DNA of 64,000 nucleotides from Forficula auricularia (Eukaryota > Arthropoda > Insecta > Dermaptera > Forficulidae), in NCBI GenBank assembly GCA_024734495.1, contig JALMQS010000128.1:17663079-17727078 (forward strand), given 5' to 3'. Under the pieces are notes generated by a model. That model was not told the DNA's origin and did not search any database. It saw nothing but the letters and a program-made list of their open reading frames with translations. Position 1 is the stretch's first letter; every line of letters starts with the position of its first letter. Positions 34,800 through 45,806 of the stretch are shown one piece after another. A program made the translations under genes and the position numbers.

Positions 34800-35076
34800 G
34801 GCGACTGTAGGTCAGTGGTTAGAGTGTCGGGCCGTTGACCTGAAGTACGCTGGTTGGAGACCGAGTCTCGGCAGATATTTGCAGTCGTCTCCTCTTGGAA
34901 AGCAATGGCAACCTACCAAGAGTATAATTTCCTAGTAAACCTCTCCAAACTAGCCGTTCGAAACCGGCGTTAAAAAGTAGGTTCCGTATATCTGTGTAAA
35001 ACAACTAAACACACTCAGCACAGGTATATGTGGAGAGGCACCGACGCCCGTTTCGGGTATGGCACTATAAGATGAA
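34800..35076 (+). mobile_element. tRNA-derived SINE
   Basis: The head has an RNA polymerase III A box (gtaggtcagtggttagag) and, 30 bp on, a diverged B box (ggttggagacc). The body includes 'gcaatggcaacctaccaag' and the element ends near 'ggcactataagatgaag'. The 3' part does not close a tRNA acceptor stem, so it is a SINE and not a tRNA gene. Confidence 0.6.
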
Positions 35077-35079
35077 GTA

Positions 35080-36235
35080 TTGAATTCACTCATTTCTTTT
35101 TCTTTTTGCTCATCATGATTAATGTCTTAAACGTGAAGAAAATTATTTTCAAATATAATTTTGTTCCTGTCTGTGTCTGTCTGTCCGTCTGTCTGACTGA
35201 ATTTCGAAACCCACGATAAGTCAAGAACGGAAAGTCTGAATTATGATCGTTCCTAGGCTACAGATATTTTTTACAATTATAGTGAGATTCATTGATTTAT
35301 ACAAGATATTAGATTCGTTCGTGGTCCATATCGTGTACATGAACGTCCTCTAATGTCTGGCGCATGCGCACTGAAAATTTGAGTGTTCGTGGTAAAAAAA
35401 TTACTTGTTCAGAATAAAAATTCTGCGAATACTAATATTTGATTAGGGATATGTTTCGAACGGATTCGATGGATCCTTAACGAGAATGATAAAGGACGAA
35501 TTTATTTCTAGTCGCGCATGGGCTGTTAAAAGATTCAGGGTTCACCTAAAAAAATCCCGAAAATATATATTTCGGACAACTCCCACTAATAAAGTTAATA
35601 TTTATCTTTCAAGTGGTTTTGGATGAAACCACCTAATTTGTATATTAATTTTGAGATAAACTTATTGAAATCCTCAACATTTTGAACAATATTTCTGTGT
35701 TCATCATCACCTTATATTATCTCTAAGGTATTATCTCTAAGGATGTATACCAAGTTGAAGCCCTGTTCAAAACGATGTTTATCTTAACCAGTTATCTCAT
35801 ATTTTCAAAATTAAATTTCTACCGATCTATTTGTCTATTTATTTAAATATTTATTCAAGTTTTTCACCAATTGTCATAATTATATAGCTAAATAGCTAGA
35901 AAATATGTAAAAGCTAAAAGTATGTATTCTTTATTCTAATTGAATAATATTACTTATATATTATTTTAGGACTAGAAGAGCTTAATCTGATTATATATTT
36001 TTTATTAACATATCACTTCGAAAATCAAGCCGTCGAGACTTTTCAACTAATATCACACCATGTATTTTTATATAATTAAAAATTTTAATTTAATATTAAT
36101 AATATCAATAAATATAATTAATTAATTAATAATATTAATATTAATCAAAAGTTACACTACTGACTGAATAATTTCGAATTATATCGATATTTGTATTTTG
36201 CATCTATATTTCAAATATTTATATTTTTTAGTAGG
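35080..36235. other. No identifiable gene
   Basis: Contains a (ctgt)n stretch near 35168-35190, a single diverged arm of the 18.2-kb MITE family (about 35605-35665) and an (atta)n-rich tract near 36090-36145. Confidence 0.45.
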
Positions 36236-36299
36236 TACTAGTTGCGAGGCCCGCCTTCGGCGGCCCTCTTCATAGCTAGGGGCACGCCCCCTGGACCTC

Positions 36300-36815
36300 C
36301 AACCCACGAATCCCACCCTCACACTACACTCCCCCCGACCCATCCAGCACCCCTACCCCCGCACCATGAACCCGTGCCCAACCCCCGCCCCCATACCACA
36401 GAACCCAAACCTCACCCCCCACTCCAACCCACCACACTCCCCGAAACCCACCCAGCACCCCAACCCCCGCCCCCACACCACCACCCCAACCCTCACCCCA
36501 CCCACCTCGGGCCCCCAACCCACGAACCCCAACCTCACCCCCCACTCCAACCCACCACACTCCACGAAACCCACCCAGCACCCCAACCCCCGCCCCCACA
36601 CCACCACTTCAACACTCTAACCTGCACCCCCCACCTCGGACCCCCACCCCGTACCACCCCACTACGCCACTGGACCCTCACCTGAACCCCCCATCCACCA
36701 ACCTTGCACCACCCCCGTGCCCCCCCCCCCCTACTCCGCCATACTCCCTCACTCCACCGCCATTCCACTCCGCGCATCCCATGCCCTAACCCACCCCCAC
36801 TCCACCCCCGCACCC
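36300..36815 (-). repeat. C-rich minisatellite inside the Helitron (123-bp period)
   Basis: Nearly pure C with A and few T on the plus strand. A 123-bp unit beginning 'ctcaccccccactccaaccc' is present at 36411 and again at 36534, with shorter imperfect units on both sides. Long frames on both strands (Pro/His-rich on plus, Gly/Val/Trp-rich on minus) are by-products of this composition. Confidence 0.7.
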
Positions 36816-36816
36816 A

Positions 36817-37500
36817 GTTTTTGCATTTCTAGCCTTCTAGTGACCCACAGATTATGTAAACAAAATTTGGTTGAGTTTGGTCCAAGAGCAAGAATTTTCA
36901 TTTTTTGACCCCCCCCTCCCATTTTAGGTGGTTAGTTTTTGCATTTCTAGCTCTCTAGAGTCCCACAGATTATGTATACAAAATTTGGTTGAGTTTGCTC
37001 CAAAAGGCAAGAATTTTCATTTTTTGACCCCCCCCCTTTTTAAGTGGTTAGTTTTTGCATTTCTAGCTCTCTAGAGACCCACAGATTATGTATACTAAAT
37101 TTGGTTGAGTTTGGTCCAAGAGCAAGAATTTTCATTTTTTGACCCCCCCCCCTATTTTGGGTAGTTAGTTTTTGCATTTCTAGCTTTCTAGAGTCCCTCA
37201 GATTATGTATACAAAATTTGGTTGAGTTTGCTCCAAGGGCAAGAATTTTCATTTTTTGACCCCCCCCCATTTTGGGTGGTTAGTTTTTGCATTTCTAGCT
37301 CTCTAGAGGCCCACAGATTATGTATATAAAATTTGGTTGAGTTTGGTCCAAGAGCAAGAATTTTCATTTTTTGACCCCCCCCCATTTTGGGTGGTTAGTT
37401 TTTGCATTTCTAGCTCTCTAGAGGCCTACAGATTATGTATACAAAATTTGGTTGAGTTTGCTCCAAGGGCAAGAATTTATATATTTTTCTCCTTCCCCCC
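36817..37500 (-). repeat. Six-copy tandem array, 115-118 bp unit
   Basis: Copies start at 36817, 36935, 37051, 37168, 37283 and 37398 with 'gtttttgcatttctagc' and end in a C run of variable length. The other Helitron copy has only one unit (about 63340-63440), so the array expanded in this copy. Confidence 0.85.
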
Positions 37501-38074
37501 TTTTTGGGTGGTTTTTTGGGGGAATTTTTTTAAACAAAAGTTGTCAGAAATCACATCCCCTACAACTTTGCTCATTATAAAATTTCCCGTAGAGTTAATA
37601 GTTTAAGAGTTATTTGATAATTTTCATTCGTGCACCCCCCCCCAAACCCCCTTTTGGGGTCAAAATATCAAAACGTTATATAGCTAAAAACGTAAGTTAG
37701 AAGACCTCTGATACAAATATGAAATTTCATAATAATCCCTTCAGCCGTTTTGACGTGAATCGTGAGCAACTTTTCGCGGAAACCACTGAAACAGACAGAT
37801 ATACATACATACATACAGACAGACAGACATACAGACAGGAATTTTGTTGAGGGTGTTTTCGTTCATAACTTTGCTTGAAACGTGTGCAACCAAAATTTGG
37901 CGTGATTTGGACCAATGTACAGACAAAACCTTAATTTTATATATATAGATTTATGTATTTGGTATTTGAAATACATTTTTGGAATTTTCTAAAGATATTT
38001 TGTGTTTGGGAAACCAAATATAATTGAAAAGTTTTAGTTTGCCAAAAGTAATAAAGTGGGTGATTCATTTGGAG

Positions 38075-38402
38075 AAATCAATGAGGTTGTCCTCTGCTTG
38101 ATGCAAATAAACTTATATCTATATATATATAATGAATATACCATAATGAAAGGCTACGGCTAAAAACGATCATTGTCACTTGTCTTTTTATTAAATATTC
38201 TATCTGTTATTTCTCATGAGTTCAAATTCTCTTTTAGATGTATGTAAATTTATGTTGTAATAGTAAGCTGTGCACTTCATTAATTCATTCATTGGATTTG
38301 TTTGTGAGATGACTAGATAACTATTATAACAAAACGAATTTGCTTACATCCAATCGGGTATTTAAACCCATAAGAAATAACAGATAGAATATTTCTAATT
38401 AA
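38075..38402. repeat. Nested inverted repeats
   Basis: The block 38075-38140 (containing gtcctctgcttgatgcaaat) has a diverged inverted partner at about 40140-40210. Inside, 38185-38222 and 38367-38402 form a second hairpin ('attctatctgttatttct'). This may be the outer part of a larger element later hit by the fold-back at 38582-38918. Confidence 0.45.
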
Positions 38403-38690
38403 AAAGGCTGATGATTAAACCCGTCCGTGCCGCTCAAGCAGCATGGAATATTAATTTAAATATTAATAAAATAAAAAATTAATTATCGATAAAAATAATG
38501 GACTGTATGTAGGTTTAATGGAATTTAATATAAATTTTTGGATTATAAAATATGAATTTTTAAAGTTGAATACAAATAAGTGATGTTATGAATAAATTGA
38601 AAGTTTTTGCCGAGAGTAGCAGAATTTTTATATATTGAAGGAGACAATAGAAGAGTGTATCTTCTGCTGGAATTATAAATTTTATTTATT

Positions 38691-38741
38691 TATAACGAGA
38701 CTATAGTTTCGAGGGCTTTGCCCTCTTCATCAGTCTATTAC
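38691..38741 (-). ncRNA. Type I hammerhead ribozyme motif (best candidate)
   Basis: Minus strand: CTGATGA (38727-38733), an extra A, a perfect 6-bp stem II gagggc/gccctc with an AAA loop (38711-38725), GAAA (38707-38710) and a self-complementary helix III segment ACTATAGT ending in the cleavage triplet GTC. Helix I pairs ga/uc and then uaa/uua across a small internal loop. All core nucleotides are present. Confidence 0.75.
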
Positions 38742-38796
38742 AATGTATTCACAGGAATTAATTTATGATATATATATTATATATATATATATATAT

Positions 38797-38854
38797 TGTA
38801 ATAGATCTGATGAAGACGTGTGCAAAGCCCTCTGAAACTATAGTCTCTTTATAA
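38797..38854 (+). ncRNA. Hammerhead motif, right arm (stem II decayed)
   Basis: CTGATGA (38807-38813), GAAA (38834-38837) and ACTATAGTC are intact. Stem II has changed to gacgtgtgc/gccctct and no longer pairs fully, and an extra T precedes the core. Activity is doubtful. Confidence 0.6.
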
Positions 38855-38919
38855 ATAAATAAAATTTATAATTCCAGCAGAAGACACACTCTTATTGTCT
38901 CCTTCGATGTTATGAATAG

Positions 38920-39815
38920 CTTAAAACTATATAAATAAAGATAAAAGGTTTGAAAAATGAATGTTAAAAATTCAGCAAATTTCAAAATACAAATATGCAC
39001 AAAAATATAAGCAAAGTTTATATATAAATAAATTATATATAAATTAAAGTAATAATATAATTAATTCTACTTAAGATGAAGAAAATGGACGAAATGCTCC
39101 TCGTTCACTCGGACTCCTTATCCAATCAAGTTATATTTGGTTTTCAATAAACCTTGGAGAATTCTTGGAGGGATTTGAGAAACCAGTTCAATTTTATTAA
39201 AAATTAATTAACTAACGCCAATCGCGTTTTTAGCACAAATTGCTAAATATATAGCCAGATAACCGTGAAGCGTTCAACACAATTTAATCTATTTTTTAGT
39301 TGGTTGTAAATCAACTAAACAAATAGAAAAATTCAATATCAATCTCAATTGATGAAAAAATAAATAAACATATGCTTACGATCTATCTGCTATTAACATG
39401 AATTTTGAGCACTCTCAATAATTCATACTAGACGCTCTTTGCGTAGGTTCAAAATAAAAGGGGTTTTTTGTTGCTTCAAGTTATCACAAACATATGTGCA
39501 AAGTGAGGTTAAGAGATGATTTTCCTTATTCTGGTCATCTGATCGGGAGAGAAACAAGCGGCGATTTCATGGTAAAATTTAACAATTTTCCACTTTGCGA
39601 GAGGCTATCACAAGAGCTAGGACCATTCCTAACGACATCAAAATAAGAAGTGAGTTTAACATAAATTGGTGATTAGCTTAGAAGAAAAGCAAGGAAATAG
39701 ATAGAAGATAGCAAATATTGCCTCAAAAAATCGAGGTACACAGCTCCATCTATTTTTCCATTCGACACGGCGGTAAATTTTGAAAACGAGTTTTTTAGTG
39801 GTCAATTTGCTAGCA
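38920..39815. other. No identifiable gene
   Basis: AT-rich. The 76-codon minus-strand frame at 39656-39886 crosses the left end of the MITE at 39821 and shows no domain. Confidence 0.45.
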
Positions 39816-39820
39816 CCAAT

Positions 39821-40085
39821 GGCTATGCACACACAGTCGATTTTCAGTCGACCCAACAATTGGGTTGGTTTGAAATCATGATGCATTATCAGTTTATAAC
39901 CAGCTCTAATTAACTAACTAAGCTCGAATTTTTTATCATAAGTGTTCATCGATCGCTTTTGATTAAATAATCGACTTGATCTGCAGTTGTGTTGTGTATG
40001 CACCTACATTAAACTTAATATATTATGTATTTATGTCCATCAACTAAACTATCGCTTGACTGAAAATCAACTGTGTGTGCCTAGC
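39821..40085. mobile_element. MITE with about 30-bp inverted ends
   Basis: The left end ggctatgcacacacagtcga continues with 'ttttcagtcgacc'. The right end is its inverse ('gactgaaaatcaactgtgtg' then 'tgcctagcc'). Length about 265 bp, no coding sequence. The superfamily is not clear; the target duplication could not be resolved. Confidence 0.6.
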
Positions 40086-40279
40086 CTATATAGTCTCTAA
40101 CATATAAAGTACCTATATATATATATATTATTACATATGAATATTCATTATAGGTAAGTATATGTTTATTTGGATCAAGTAGAGAACAACCTCAATGTTT
40201 TCTCCATATATTTCAAATATATTTCGAAAAGTATTTCGTAATTTGTATTTCAATTACTTCAAGTGATGTATTTTTCTCA

Positions 40280-40455
40280 GCTCTGTGTAGCAGCACACAG
40301 GACGGGTAACACTGTCCTAGGTTAATTGATGAGCACTATAATAATTTTCGTTGGGAAGTAAACCCCATTTTAGCTTGAGCATTTCCCGGCTTAATTTCTT
40401 TTTGTCTTCTCCCGTTCCAGATTATTTTCCATTCCAGGTAGCAGAATACCTTAAA
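40280..40455 (-). pseudogene. LINE reverse-transcriptase C-terminal fragment
   Basis: The minus-strand translation from 40455 reads FKVFCYLEWK..., then AQAKMGFTSQRKLL, a stop, then CSSINLG. It aligns with the same part of the larger LINE pseudogene at 56265-57475 (FRYLGSSHIG...LAKMEFYSKQKLL.SSSISL). This is the region after the RT fingers/palm in craniid/RTE-like LINEs. It is short, 5'-truncated and broken. The plus-strand frame at 40351-40659 is a shadow. Confidence 0.55.
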
Positions 40456-41211
40456 TCTTTCCAAGTCCTATTCACTTACACATATACAGATTATACATGC
40501 AAATTCTATGTTTTAATTAAAACAAACGTTGCAAAGTTTTCCCCAGTTGCAAGAAACTCCTCGTGTACTGATGAGTGGTTTATGAAAAGTTTTGTCAAAA
40601 ATCAAAGAAAGAGAAATGACATATATGGAAATAATGAGAACAATGGAAAGCTTTATTGATTTATTTACATCCAAGACTCAAGTTGTTTGTTCTTTTGATG
40701 TCTCTCTTATATTACAATAAAATAGAGATCTTTTATTTCTTTTGTTCTGCGCAAATATGGCAAGCATTCATATAAGAGAGTGGGAGATAATTTTATCTCT
40801 TTCTCTCTCCCTGTAACAGTGATCTAGAGTATTTTTTTATTTTTCTTTAGTTATCTCGTCGATTCCGATTAGGTAAATATATCATTTTTGAATTTTTATT
40901 AATTTTTCAAAGATATATCAAATGGATGGCACTAATGATTTTTTCATTCTATTAGGCGGCGGTTACACTGGATAAGAATTCGTACGAACATTTATTCGTA
41001 CGACTTCGTAAGAGTCCATACGAACTCATCAGAAGTAAACAAATGCATTATTGTTAATAGAAGTGTTTACATTGCTCGAGTCATTTTATTAGGAGTTCTT
41101 ACGAATTCTTACGAACTCATATGACTATTTCAATACGACCAAATATTTTTGTTTTTTCATTAGCTTTAGTCCGAAATGTGTGCTATCTATTTCAAATGTG
41201 TGTTGTCAACA

Positions 41212-41295
41212 ATGGATTGCGAACAATTAATTACGTTGGTGGAGGAAAGAAAATCACTCTGTGTTCAAAAATATAATAAATATAATCAAATATAG
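41212..41295 (+). pseudogene. MADF-domain N-terminal fragment
   Basis: ATG at 41212, 27 codons to a TAG at 41293. The peptide MDCEQLITLVEERKSLCVQK continues with YNKYNQI. It matches the opening of MADF DNA-binding domains: a short helix 'LI.LV..R..L(W/C)', then a Tyr-containing turn. The frame ends in an AT-rich minisatellite (tataatcaaa units, to about 41330) that has replaced the rest of the domain. The MADF assignment is by pattern only. Confidence 0.5.
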
Positions 41296-41456
41296 TTAAA
41301 TATAATCAAATATAATTAAATATAATCAAACGTAGATGGTGTCATACGTGTATATTCAAAGAACTCCGATGGGTTAACCGCGATTGGAATTAGGTGTACA
41401 CCGTCTTTGGAATTACTTTGGAATTCATTAGATAATCTATTGTCATCAATTGTCTT

Positions 41457-41594
41457 CTACTTGGAAATGAAAGTGGAAGTAGGTGTACACAATTTTAGGT
41501 CGTGGTTCACCCCTCGATTTTCTCTAAGCTCTTTATATGACCTCTCAAATTCCTCATTTTCACTTCTTGATGTTAAATAATTATATGAACCCAT
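41457..41594 (-). other. 45-codon frame inside the Harbinger-like element
   Basis: Minus-strand ATG at 41594, TAG at 41457-41459. Hydrophilic and not low-complexity (contains SENEEFERSYKELRENRGVN). It could be a remnant of the element's second gene, but no DDE motif is present. Confidence 0.25.
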
Positions 41595-42437
41595 ATCCGT
41601 TTGTTCGAATTTTCCAACAAAATAAATTTTATGGTCGGAGTATCCGATAGATATTCAAGCTCACCAAGTCGATCCATTTTTGAAAGAGAAAAATTGTATA
41701 CTGAACCACTACCACGTTTGCAATCAATGAAACCACTCTATTCGTACGAATTCAAACAAAATATTTCACACGAGCTCGTAAGAATAAATTTTCGTACGAA
41801 TTCTTATCCAGTGTAACCGGCGCCTTCAGATAAAATTTGTATTATAAAAGTAGATATATATACTATAACTCATTCATTCTACATTACCAATGCTCATCAC
41901 CGCAAATATGATGATTCTTCATCAAAATAAGATTTTTCATTTTAAACTTTCATGGATATTCCGAAAAAATATGCGGAGATTACATAATTTTTCATGTCTC
42001 TCTGTGTGTCCGGATATGATAACACAATACTTTGTGAATATAGTTCGTAGGAACCTACATGTATTATTTTTAATTGCGTTTAATTTCAAAACTGTGTGCA
42101 TAGCGATACCTTGATGATGGCTGGAATGGGTTAAAACGTTGAAAAAAAAATAATTAAATTTTATTTCAGTTTTATTCAATTCTGGCTGCAAATAAAATTC
42201 GACCTTTTTACCTGAATTCAAGGTCTAAAATAATATTAATATATTTCTTTTACTAAAGCCAGGTTCTACGTAAAGAATAATAGTACAGGAAAGCTGTACG
42301 CCTGTACCTATGCAACCAAAAGACGCCTCTGGAGAGTACTTGCCTACACTACAGGCGTCCTTGTCAAATGAATATTTTTCATATTTAAAATTTGATGGCC
42401 ATCTACCATGAGCTAATTTCCTATTTTTCTAATTAGT

Positions 42438-42735
42438 AGTGGTGGAGCTAGGGGTGGGTGGGGCGAGCGCCCAACCTGCTAAATTGAGCATTTAATCGAA
42501 AAATATTAAAAAATCGAGTTGAAAAAAAAGGTAAGCCATCGCTTTTTATATTATAGACTTTATATAATAAAAATATAATATTTATGCATTATACTATTAA
42601 AAAAAATCTATATTATACAAAAATTTGAATTACCCGAAATAATGCACATTTTTGCTGCCCACAGGGCTCTTCCCCCCCCCCCCCCAATTTTTCTTCCGAG
42701 TGGTCGCCCAACCGAAAAGAAAAAGCGCCGCCACT
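42438..42735. mobile_element. Short MITE with G- and C-tracts
   Basis: The left end agtggtggagctaggggtgg and the right end ...gcgccgccact are inverted over about 8-10 bp. They enclose an AT-rich core and a run of 14 C near 42663-42676. A common arthropod MITE look ('agtggcg' ends). Weakly supported because the inverted ends are short. Confidence 0.4.
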
Positions 42736-42741
42736 GGACCT

Positions 42742-43150
42742 GAAGAAGGAAAAGTTTCGGTTTTTCGATTTCACCCTTCAAGCTCTATCAGTAGGCCGAA
42801 TTTCAGCATTCAAGGGTCATTGTATTTCCACTAAATGTTAATTGAGCCTATAAATTTCACTCCTTCATTTCGGGCTCTGAAGAAGAGAAAGTTTCGGTTT
42901 TTCAATTTCTTTCTTTATTAATCATATCAAGTTTTACCAGTATGGCAAATTTAAGCATTTAGGTTGATTGCATGTTGTTTAAGCCTATAATAAATTTCAC
43001 CACTTCATTTTAGGCCCTGAAGAAAGGAAAGTTTCAATTTTTCCCTTTAGTTGTACTCCAAACTCTACCAGTATGCCAAATTTCAGCATTCTAGGATCAT
43101 TGGAAGTATTCTGGGTTTCTGATGAGTGAGTGATTCAGTGAGTCAGTGAT
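42742..43150 (+). repeat. Three-copy tandem repeat, about 138-bp unit
   Basis: Units start at 42742, 42879 and 43019 with 'gaagaag.gaaagtttc.gtttttc'. They continue through 'tctaccagtatgccaaatttcagc'-like sequence to 'cttcattt.gggc.ct'. A (gtga)-rich tail at 43120-43150 and a further non-repeated 220 bp follow. The units are diverged, so the array is old. Confidence 0.65.
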
Positions 43151-43809
43151 AAAAATGGCATTTTCAGACCTTAATAACTCAAGAACTATAATAGGTTTAT
43201 TCATGAAATTTGGGATTCTATGAGTTCCAGTGGGCCTTATTAGAGACTCAAAATTGCAAGTGTGTAGGTCTAATAGTTTTTGAGTTATGGGGGGTCGAAA
43301 GTAGCTCGAATAAAAATACCTATACATATGACCGGTGCGTGTTTCTTTTCCGAACTTAGCTGACATACTGCCGTGTGTCTAGATAAGGCTCTAGATCTCC
43401 TATTAGTTAGGATTTAACACTTCATCACCTTATACAAACCAAAAAACAGCCCTTCCTAAACCCATTTATCAATATTAAGAAGTAAAATTTAAACTTACCG
43501 TATTTGAGATAGTTTCAATCGTGATTTCCTCGCAATAAGATGGTTAATAATGGCTTCCAAGTCAACGTATATGACCAGTTCTCTTCAAAATTAGATCTCC
43601 AATTTAATATTTTAAAAGGTTTGAAAACAAGCGTTCAGTGGAATACACTTTTCATTGCCTTAGATAAGAAACGAGTTATTATATACATAAATCTGAGTAT
43701 GTATAAGAGTTTAAGTTGCCGTTAAATTTAAAAAAAAATCACAAGATCTATTAGATCCCAGAAGGAAAGGATTATTTCTAATTATATGTCAAAAGTCAGA
43801 TAGATATGT

Positions 43810-44600
43810 TAGAGGCAGCTCCGGCCTTTAGACCCTTTGGAGCCCTTGGCAAATTTTACGGGGCCCCCTTGTAAGGATTGAGTATTTCGATAAACTACAG
43901 TTTGGGTCATTAATGTAATAAAAAATTCAATATTGATGTTTTTAATTATTACACACAGTTTTTATTATTAAATTATTATAAATTAGTAAAATAATGAAAG
44001 ATTTATTTTATTAAAAATTCGCTTTTGGTGCTTTCTTTTCGGCAAGATCAGTAAATTCTCAGCAATGTCATTTTTTTTTAATGATATTGATGTGAGAAGG
44101 AGATACACCAGAAGGTGGATCCCCTAAAGGCCTGTATGGGCTGGCCCCTCCATCGTGAAAAGAACAGAGTAGAAGGAAAAGAAGCCGGGATCACGAGCCA
44201 ATCTCAGAAACTTAGATACAATTCAATATCCAATTTACTAAGGTTTTAGGGGCTTCGAGCAGTGGTAAATTCTCCGCGCGATAAATTCGGTTAAATTTAT
44301 CTCCCACTTAATTTTTATTACCAGACCTTATACTTACAGAAAAAATGTCTGGGTATAGCCGGGAATCGAACCCGAGACCTCCGGGTTGCCAGTCAGGTTA
44401 TTCTGACCATTACACCACGGAGGCGGACATATATTTCTATTGAGGGAGTTCCTAAACTAGATAAACTCTTGATTCATAGTGGATCGCAGCTAAGTTTCTA
44501 ATAATTTGAGATCTCAATTATGCGAGCCCCAGGGCCACCTTGACTACAGGGCTAAATGGGCCCTGAGGGCGCGCCAGCCTTTTTGGAAGGCAATTTTGCT
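43810..44600. mobile_element. Decayed DNA element interrupted by a SINE
   Basis: 'ctccggcctttagacccttt...ggggcccccttg' near 43815-43870 and 'gccccagggcc...gggccctgagggcgcgcc' near 44525-44575 look like the GC-rich ends of one hAT-like element. The SINE at 44068-44424 lies between them. The pairing of ends is imperfect, so the boundaries are approximate. Confidence 0.3.
44068..44424 (-). mobile_element. tRNA-derived SINE, about 357 bp
   Basis: On the minus strand the head gcctccgtggtgtaatggtc contains an A box, and 'ggttcgattcc' is a perfect B box. The 5' acceptor half gcctccg is not matched by the 3' side (ggctataccc), so this is a SINE head and not a tRNA. The body follows, with 'tgatcccggcttcttttcc', and the 3' end is 'tattgatg'-type sequence with an A-run near 44072-44080. 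Confidence 0.7.
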
Positions 44601-44609
44601 TGCGCTCAA

Positions 44610-45680
44610 ACGGCTGGAGGAAACTAAATATTTAAGTTATATATATAATAAGTTACTTCTGTTTTTCTTTATATATTTTGATTTTGTTCATATGGGTTAT
44701 TTAAATTTTGTATTTTTCTTTTTTATTGGTAATATACTTTTTCTAGCTCAGAAACTTTTGTAAAACTTCGCCGGTCACCCCACACCCACGTCAACTTCCC
44801 TTGTATATTTTTTTTATGAAGAGGGTTACATAATTGTTAGTAGCCCATGGTCGCCAAATGTATCTTAGGGCGGTCATTTGGTGAAGGGATTCTCAATTTT
44901 TGATTATTTTCCAATATTTTTTTCAAAATGGGTTCAAAATATGTTCACAAATAAAAAAAACATATTACCTCCTGATTTGACAACAAGTTTATGTAGGTCG
45001 GGTGAGCTTTCAATTCCAAATTTAATTATGAATTTGCATCTTAAATGAAAATAAAATGTAATTTCTTGGAAAAATCACGAGGGTTTTTCTAATAAGTTAG
45101 TGTTGCTATGGATAGTTTTTAAAATATGTCAGAAAGGTTGTATTCAACTCCTTAGGAATTAAACTCAAGTAAAAAAGTAACCCATACTAACGTCCTCCAA
45201 AGTGGAACCAATCTGCCATAGTGTATCACGAGAGTAAAAAGTTTACTTGAAGTAAAAATTTGGTAAAGATAAGTAATATATCAATATTGGCACTGTAATA
45301 GCTTTTAAGTGAAAATATAAATGTATTCAGAAGCAAAAATAATACAAGCATATCGTCGCCTTAGAGTGTAAACCTGCTAACTCACAACAAAGAAATTTTA
45401 CAGGGCAGAGAAAAAACAAACAAAATTTAATATTGTTGTTATGGAAAAAACTATTTTTTACATTTTTTCTACAACTTACGATGGTAATTTTAAGTAGCAG
45501 TTTTACTTGTACGATGTAGCATCTCTTTCGAACGGTATTAATATGTCATATTTGATAAAAAATGGAATTAGCAGGTTTGCACTCTAAGCCGACGATATGT
45601 TACATATGCAAATGAATAGTAAAACATATACAAAAAAAATCTAATCTACTTATTGCAGATTTGATGCTTTGCTGATTAAG
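44610..45680. other. No identifiable gene
   Basis: AT-rich. Frame 44506-44763 (+) begins in the GC-rich repeat end and continues as Phe/Tyr-rich low complexity. 'aaagtggaaccaatctgcc' near 45200 is a trace of the 18.9-kb repeat. An inverted echo ('tagagtgtaaacctgctaac' near 45362 and 'ttagcaggtttgcactctaa' near 45568, both beside 'cgtcg') marks a ~235-bp TIR-bounded segment, possibly a MITE. Confidence 0.45.
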
Positions 45681-45806
45681 TTGTTTATCAAAAGAGAATA
45701 AGTTTCGGATGAAACCATCTAGATTGCACATTTTTAATGTGTATCCTGATGTTTAAAAAATATACAATCTAGATGATTTCAGCAGAAACTTCTCTTTTGT
45801 TAAACA
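45681..45806. mobile_element. Fold-back MITE, family with 18163-18405
   Basis: The arms 45681-45736 and 45751-45806 pair along most of their length around a 14-nt loop and carry 'aaaccatctagattgcacat'. Same family as 18163-18405 and the half copy near 35605. Confidence 0.6.

Larger units (their letters stand above)
36238..37949 (-). mobile_element. Non-autonomous Helitron, 1712 bp
   Basis: Read on the minus strand it starts TCTATATATATAAAATTAAG after an A. It ends with a GC-rich hairpin (ccgcc/ggcgg, about 36249-36261) six bases before CTAG, followed by T. These are the Helitron hallmarks: 5' TC, 3' hairpin plus CTRR, insertion between A and T without target duplication. Inside are a C-rich minisatellite, a six-copy tandem array and a (gaca)-type microsatellite. 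There is no Rep/helicase frame, so it needs a helper. A sister copy in the other orientation is at 62917-63714. Confidence 0.8.
38582..38918. mobile_element. Hammerhead fold-back with 13-bp target duplication
   Basis: Target duplication gatgttatgaata is at 38582-38594 and 38906-38918. Left tail 38595-38636 (42 bp). Inverted arms run from 38637 inward and to 38905, the right arm flush with the duplication. They are separated by a short spacer that ends in a (ta)n run near 38770-38796. Each arm carries one hammerhead; the left one is the most canonical in the window. Confidence 0.8.
40955..41825. mobile_element. PIF/Harbinger-like DNA transposon remnant, about 870 bp
   Basis: The terminal inverted repeats begin ggcg(g/c)cggttacactgg and continue through 'ataagaattcgtacgaa' with one mismatch over ~34 bp (40955-40988 and 41792-41825). 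Flanks are TTA on the left and TTC on the right, consistent with a decayed TTA/TAA duplication. Inside is a start-proximal MADF-like peptide. PIF/Harbinger elements use TWA targets and often encode a Myb/SANT or MADF-type partner protein. No DDE transposase remains. Confidence 0.55.

Noticed and set aside
36242..36813. Long overlapping frames on both strands (Pro/His-rich and Gly/Val/Trp-rich)
   Set aside because: They arise from the C-rich minisatellite inside a Helitron; all frames of such DNA are open and the peptides are simple repeats.
36817..37500. CRISPR-like regular array
   Set aside because: The units are directly joined 115-118 bp tandem repeats without variable spacers, inside a eukaryotic Helitron.
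42105..42150. Hammerhead-like ttgatgatggctgg...gttaaaacgttg
   Set aside because: The core has lost its first C, GAAA reads AAAA and stem II hardly pairs; too decayed to call.
42742..43060. Hammerhead candidates at the repeated ctgaagaagg motifs
   Set aside because: The core-like CTGAAGA is present, but no GAAA box follows a stem in the right place; these are tandem repeat units.
44340..44424. tRNA gene
   Set aside because: A and B boxes are good, but the acceptor halves do not pair and the anticodon stem is poor; it is the head of a SINE.
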